A stretch of DNA of 64,000 bases from Carallia brachiata (taxonomy: Eukaryota; Streptophyta; Magnoliopsida; Malpighiales; Rhizophoraceae): contig JADCRB010000060.1 of assembly GCA_021464245.1 (NCBI GenBank), positions 1,231,797 to 1,295,796 on the forward strand, read 5' to 3'. Shown here in pieces: positions 60,310-64,000 of this stretch (positions are counted from its first letter, which is position 1; each line of letters opens with the position of its first letter). Both the position numbers and the translations under genes were made by a program. The notes beneath the pieces were generated by a model. That model searched no databases. It was not told the origin of the DNA and worked only from the letters and a program-made list of their open reading frames with translations.

Positions 60310-61090
60310 GCATACAATGTTTTTTTATGGGTAAAGAAATATGGATTGAGAGAAAAATAGATTAACAGATACGTGAGTGATCTTTTATATATATTCTTTA
60401 TAAATTTATTATATATTAATTTTAATAATTTTATATGTCATAATTTTTCTTTACAAAAATTTATAAAAATTTAAAAAATTTACAGTTAAAGTTGATGTAA
60501 ACTTATAAATAATACATACAATATTTAATTCAATCTACACTCAATGTATTCCCCTCAATCTATTAATTTTTTTCTCTTTTATATAGCAGTTGGCATATAT
60601 ATATATATATTTTTTTGTATTTTATATTTAATTGATTGTATATCATATGTTACTTTAAAAAAAAATGGCGAAGAGGGAGTTTTGACCAAGCATATGTTTC
60701 AAAGAGATAGTTGCATACAATATTTTTTTAATGGATTTTGATGATTGGAAGCAGAAATTTATTGTTGTATAGAGAGATACAGTTATTTTTTTTTGTATAT
60801 TTTTTATATGTATATTACATATCAATCGTAACAATATTATACATCATAAGTAAAAATTAATAAAATTATAAAAATTTGTGAAACTTATAATTAAGTTCAA
60901 TATACAATAAATATATGAACACACAAGGATTAACTACATTATTTCTATATCCCATCTCATCATGTCTGTCTATTATTTTTCTTTTTTTATAGTTATTTGC
61001 ACATATTTATCACTTCTTCTCCACATTATGCTTAATTTTTTTTGTATATCATATGTTTTTGAAGAAAATATGGGTGTAATGCATCGTGAG
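60310..61090. repeat. Diverged tandem duplication, unit about 400 bp
   Basis: Pairs of similar blocks lie about 400 bp apart: gcatacaatgttttttta (60311) with gcatacaatatttttttaa (60713); tataca/atacatacaatattt with caatatacaataaatat; a T-rich ttctcttttatatag with ttctttttttatag; and gattgtatatcatatgtt (60632) with tttgtatatcatatgttt (61040). Lies upstream of the RIC gene. Confidence 0.55.
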
Positions 61091-61310
61091 GTCCAACTTC
61101 AGATCAGTCAATCTCTCTTTTCTCTCCCGTCTCGTGCTCATTTACATGAACATACCATGTAGTAGGGTCCAACAACAAATAACGAAAAATGAGATGTAAG
61201 ACTTGTCTTAGTAATAATGGGATATGTATATTATTTCAACGAGTAAAAATTTAAATTCGATCTATTCTTTATCTTTTCATTCTTTATATGATTGTGACCA
61301 TTATTTAGAA

Positions 61311-61352
61311 ATAATTAATAATAATAATAATAATAATGATAATAATAAGAAG
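61311..61352. repeat. (AAT)n microsatellite
   Basis: About twelve aat/ata units with one gat interruption. Confidence 0.9.
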
Positions 61353-64000
61353 AGAGACCGGACCGGTTACGCTATATTTCTGCAGCGTTTGACTTCCGTT
61401 GTGCAGGAGTAACCGTGCCTCGTAAGCTTGCACCTTTGGACTTACCGTGTCTGTTGTCCAAAAATTAAAGTCGCCATCTCTTTTTAATCAAAGGGTTCAA
61501 AAGAAAAGGGAAGCATCTCACAGAAAAAGAAAACTATAAATACATTCCAGACCTTTGGCCTAATTTTGAAATTTTTATTTATGTCAATTAGAAATTTATT
61601 AAATTGTATGTTATATAATAAAATTTATTTACTTTATTTCTATAAATTTCGTATCTCTTTTTCAACATAAATACTCGAGACATAAAAAATGAGGGTCTTA
61701 ATTGTTAATATTTGAAGTGTCCCCTTGTAATTATAAAAATGATAATAATTAATAATGGGATCGCAAATGCGAATTGGACGATTACTTTGATTTTGCAAGT
61801 TTGAGCTCTCATGGTTTGTTCAAAAAAAAAAATAAAAAGCTCTTATGGTTCGTTTTAAGTTCTTAGAAATAAATGAACAAATAATTTACAATATCAATAA
61901 AAAATTTTGATAATAGAATACTTGAATAAATTTGTTAAAAAGTCCAATTTTTCGTAGCTGGCTCAGCCTCTCTAAAAATTTATTGGGAAATTTCATAAAC
62001 TAAAATGAATTCAAAAAGATTTTAATATATTACATATAAAGTATTCTATATTACATAAATAACATTTCATACAACATACAAATTGTACATATTGATATAA
62101 ATCTCTTTTATATTGTATAAAATATGATTAGTATAGTATAAGATGTTTTATATGTAGCATAAAATTTTTTCGAGTACATTTGAATTTACAAAAAATATAT
62201 TAATTTGTGTAGCCTTTCCTAAATTTAATATGATTTTTAATCCCTAAAACGATGTCACCGTGTGCCACCCACTAGAGAATGTATCTCGACTGAATCTAGC
62301 TTTCTGAAGATGAGCAAACCTTCCTCAATTATATTTTTCTATTCAACATTTCAGTTAGACTTTAAATTTTCAAATTGTTACAAATCAACCCTATTTATTT
62401 ATTTTCAGTTAGCTAGACTGAGGCCGGTGGAGTGCTGAAGGGGGAAGAGGTCCGATGAAATACTAAGACCTTTCCTCTCATCCAAAGTGAAGAATCTCTT
62501 GAGATTGCTAGCTAAAAGTTAGAGAATCCCCTGTTTGCCATCCAGACATGAGTTTTGCTCTTGAATTTTAAATCGTTTTTCGTCTAGTTGCAATTGGTAT
62601 TGAAAATTAGTAAAAATTTTACTTTTCAAGTTATTATAACCTTTGTACGTAGGTCTTTCCACTTTAGTTGGGGTGATTAAATGTATATACTTTCAATTGA
62701 GACGAGTGAGATTTGATTCTCATTTATCTGCTCACTTGTTTCATTCTCAATAATGAGTTACGATCTCTTCTACAGATAAAAAAAACGTGGAGATCATGTC
62801 ATGTCAATGTAATTAACAAGGATATTCTTAGAAATAAGATGTGTAAACTGCACTATCTCATAGACCAATGAAAATTAGGTTGTATAATCACATTTTGAGA
62901 GCTTGAGGTCAAATTGGACGAGAAGAAAATGTTTGGGGATATAATGGGACACTTAAATATATATTTTTTTTTTGGTGCATACACTTAAATATATTTGGGC
63001 ACAAATTTGGGAGTGATGCTTCCATCGGTGGATCCACGTTAACACTCAAATATTCATTTTTCTCACTCAAACTTTTTCCCCCCCATAAGCTTTTCTTTGT
63101 CCTACTGCCAAAATTCCTAGGTGACCTTCATACTTTAAAAAAAAAAAATTAAGAACCCTAATGTGAGACAATAAAAGGAAAAATGAAACATAATGAGCAC
63201 ATAACGCCTAAGCGGAGACCTAATTAGTCAAACATTATAGTATAAACCTCTTAGCTGGATTTTGACAACAGAAAATATATTATTGTTGAGTGTCTATCTG
63301 TCAGGCACTTCACTTTGATCTTTTTTTTTTTCGTGCGATCCAGATGGATAATCACATGTATAACCTAATCCCAATTTGTATGCAACTTGCTATTTTTGTA
63401 ATGGTCGAATCTGATTTGGTATTGTGCATTCCTCTCATATTTGTTTAATACCCTTCTTAACAAGAAATATTTGGTGAGACTTCTTAAGTGATATCACAGT
63501 AATATGTGTTATTCAATAATTGAATTAAAAAAAATGATCAGTTGTTAGATAGTATCAAATAAATAATATGATTATTTTAGTATTACCTAAGATATGGTTA
63601 CACGGTAAAGCACTTAATAATATTGTATGCAAAGTAATTTTTCTTTGTGAGCATATCACTGTCAATCAGCAATCTGCATTAACCAAAATTCCTCTGCCCC
63701 TCTGGCAAAACCCCAAAATAAAAATTATATATCTTTTTGTTGGAGCCACGTTTTGTGGCAACTGTTTATTTGGGAGGAGACATAATTTATTCCTGGATTT
63801 AATGGAGAAATGTATCTACCAATTCATTTGTGTGACAGTTCTTGGGTTTGATTTTCATGGTGGTCTGTTAGTATTAGGACTAGGTCTTCAACCCTGATCA
63901 CTAGAACCAACAGTAGAACTACTCTACGACCAAATATTGCGTTTCTCTTTTTTTTTTTTTTTTTTAATTGGTTCTTGGGAACTGAAGACCAACTAATTGG
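61353..64000. other. AT-rich spacer to the window end
   Basis: A TATA-like ctataaatac at about 61533 follows a GC-richer stretch (61355-61450), but no gene follows on either strand. The open frame at 63568-63897 has no recognisable domain. Short direct repeats (acacttaaatatat) flank a T-run at about 62950-62995. Confidence 0.4.

Noticed and set aside
61353..61560. Promoter with TATA-like ctataaatac
   Set aside because: No gene follows on the plus strand within the window, so a TATA word alone is not enough.

Overview
The window is nuclear DNA of a eudicot plant. A TIR-NBS-LRR (TNL) gene rules out grasses. It sits among a pectinesterase, a ROP-interactive CRIB protein, an LEA-2 protein and a plant J-domain protein, with spliceosomal introns, AT-rich spacers and nested retrotransposons. 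I cannot name the species.

Layout. 1-866: C-terminal end of a LINE ORF2. 2.8-15.7 kb: a repeat graveyard with an Athila-like Ty3/gypsy element that lost its 5' LTR and RT-integrase region (4216-10379), a second Athila-like pol fragment (10609-12717), a MULE-like element (13690-14989), an inverted pair of another repeat and a tRNA-derived SINE candidate. 15730-24039: an 8.3-kb hAT-type element with near-perfect terminal inverted repeats and an identical 8-bp target-site duplication. It carries pieces of at least two host genes (pentapeptide-repeat and N-acetyltransferase 9-like) and is invaded by a rearranged chromovirus (16104-21401). 24369-33732: a decayed TNL gene whose last exon holds a Ty1/copia element (28097-33495) with identical 568-bp LTRs and TSD GCGCC. 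36377-39043: a pectinesterase gene with a damaged N-terminus. 39951-40411: a PIF/Harbinger-type MITE. 41381-41947 (minus): an intact LEA-2 (NHL-type) gene. 46053-55259: a J-domain protein gene split by a second, fuller Athila-like element (46202 to about 54690) that has lost its 3' LTR. 57502-59315 (minus): an intact four-exon RIC (CRIB) gene. The rest is AT-rich spacer.

How it fits together. There is no operon-like unit here. The theme is gene breakage and exon shuffling by transposons. Only the LEA-2 and RIC genes look intact. The TNL and J-domain genes are each cut by an LTR retrotransposon. The hAT element ends about 330 bp upstream of the TNL start codon and carries host exons whose intron phases match, so a pentapeptide-repeat/acetyltransferase chimera could be spliced in frame apart from one stop codon. 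That transduplicating hAT element, with the integrase-footprinted inversion inside it, is the most interesting structure in the window.
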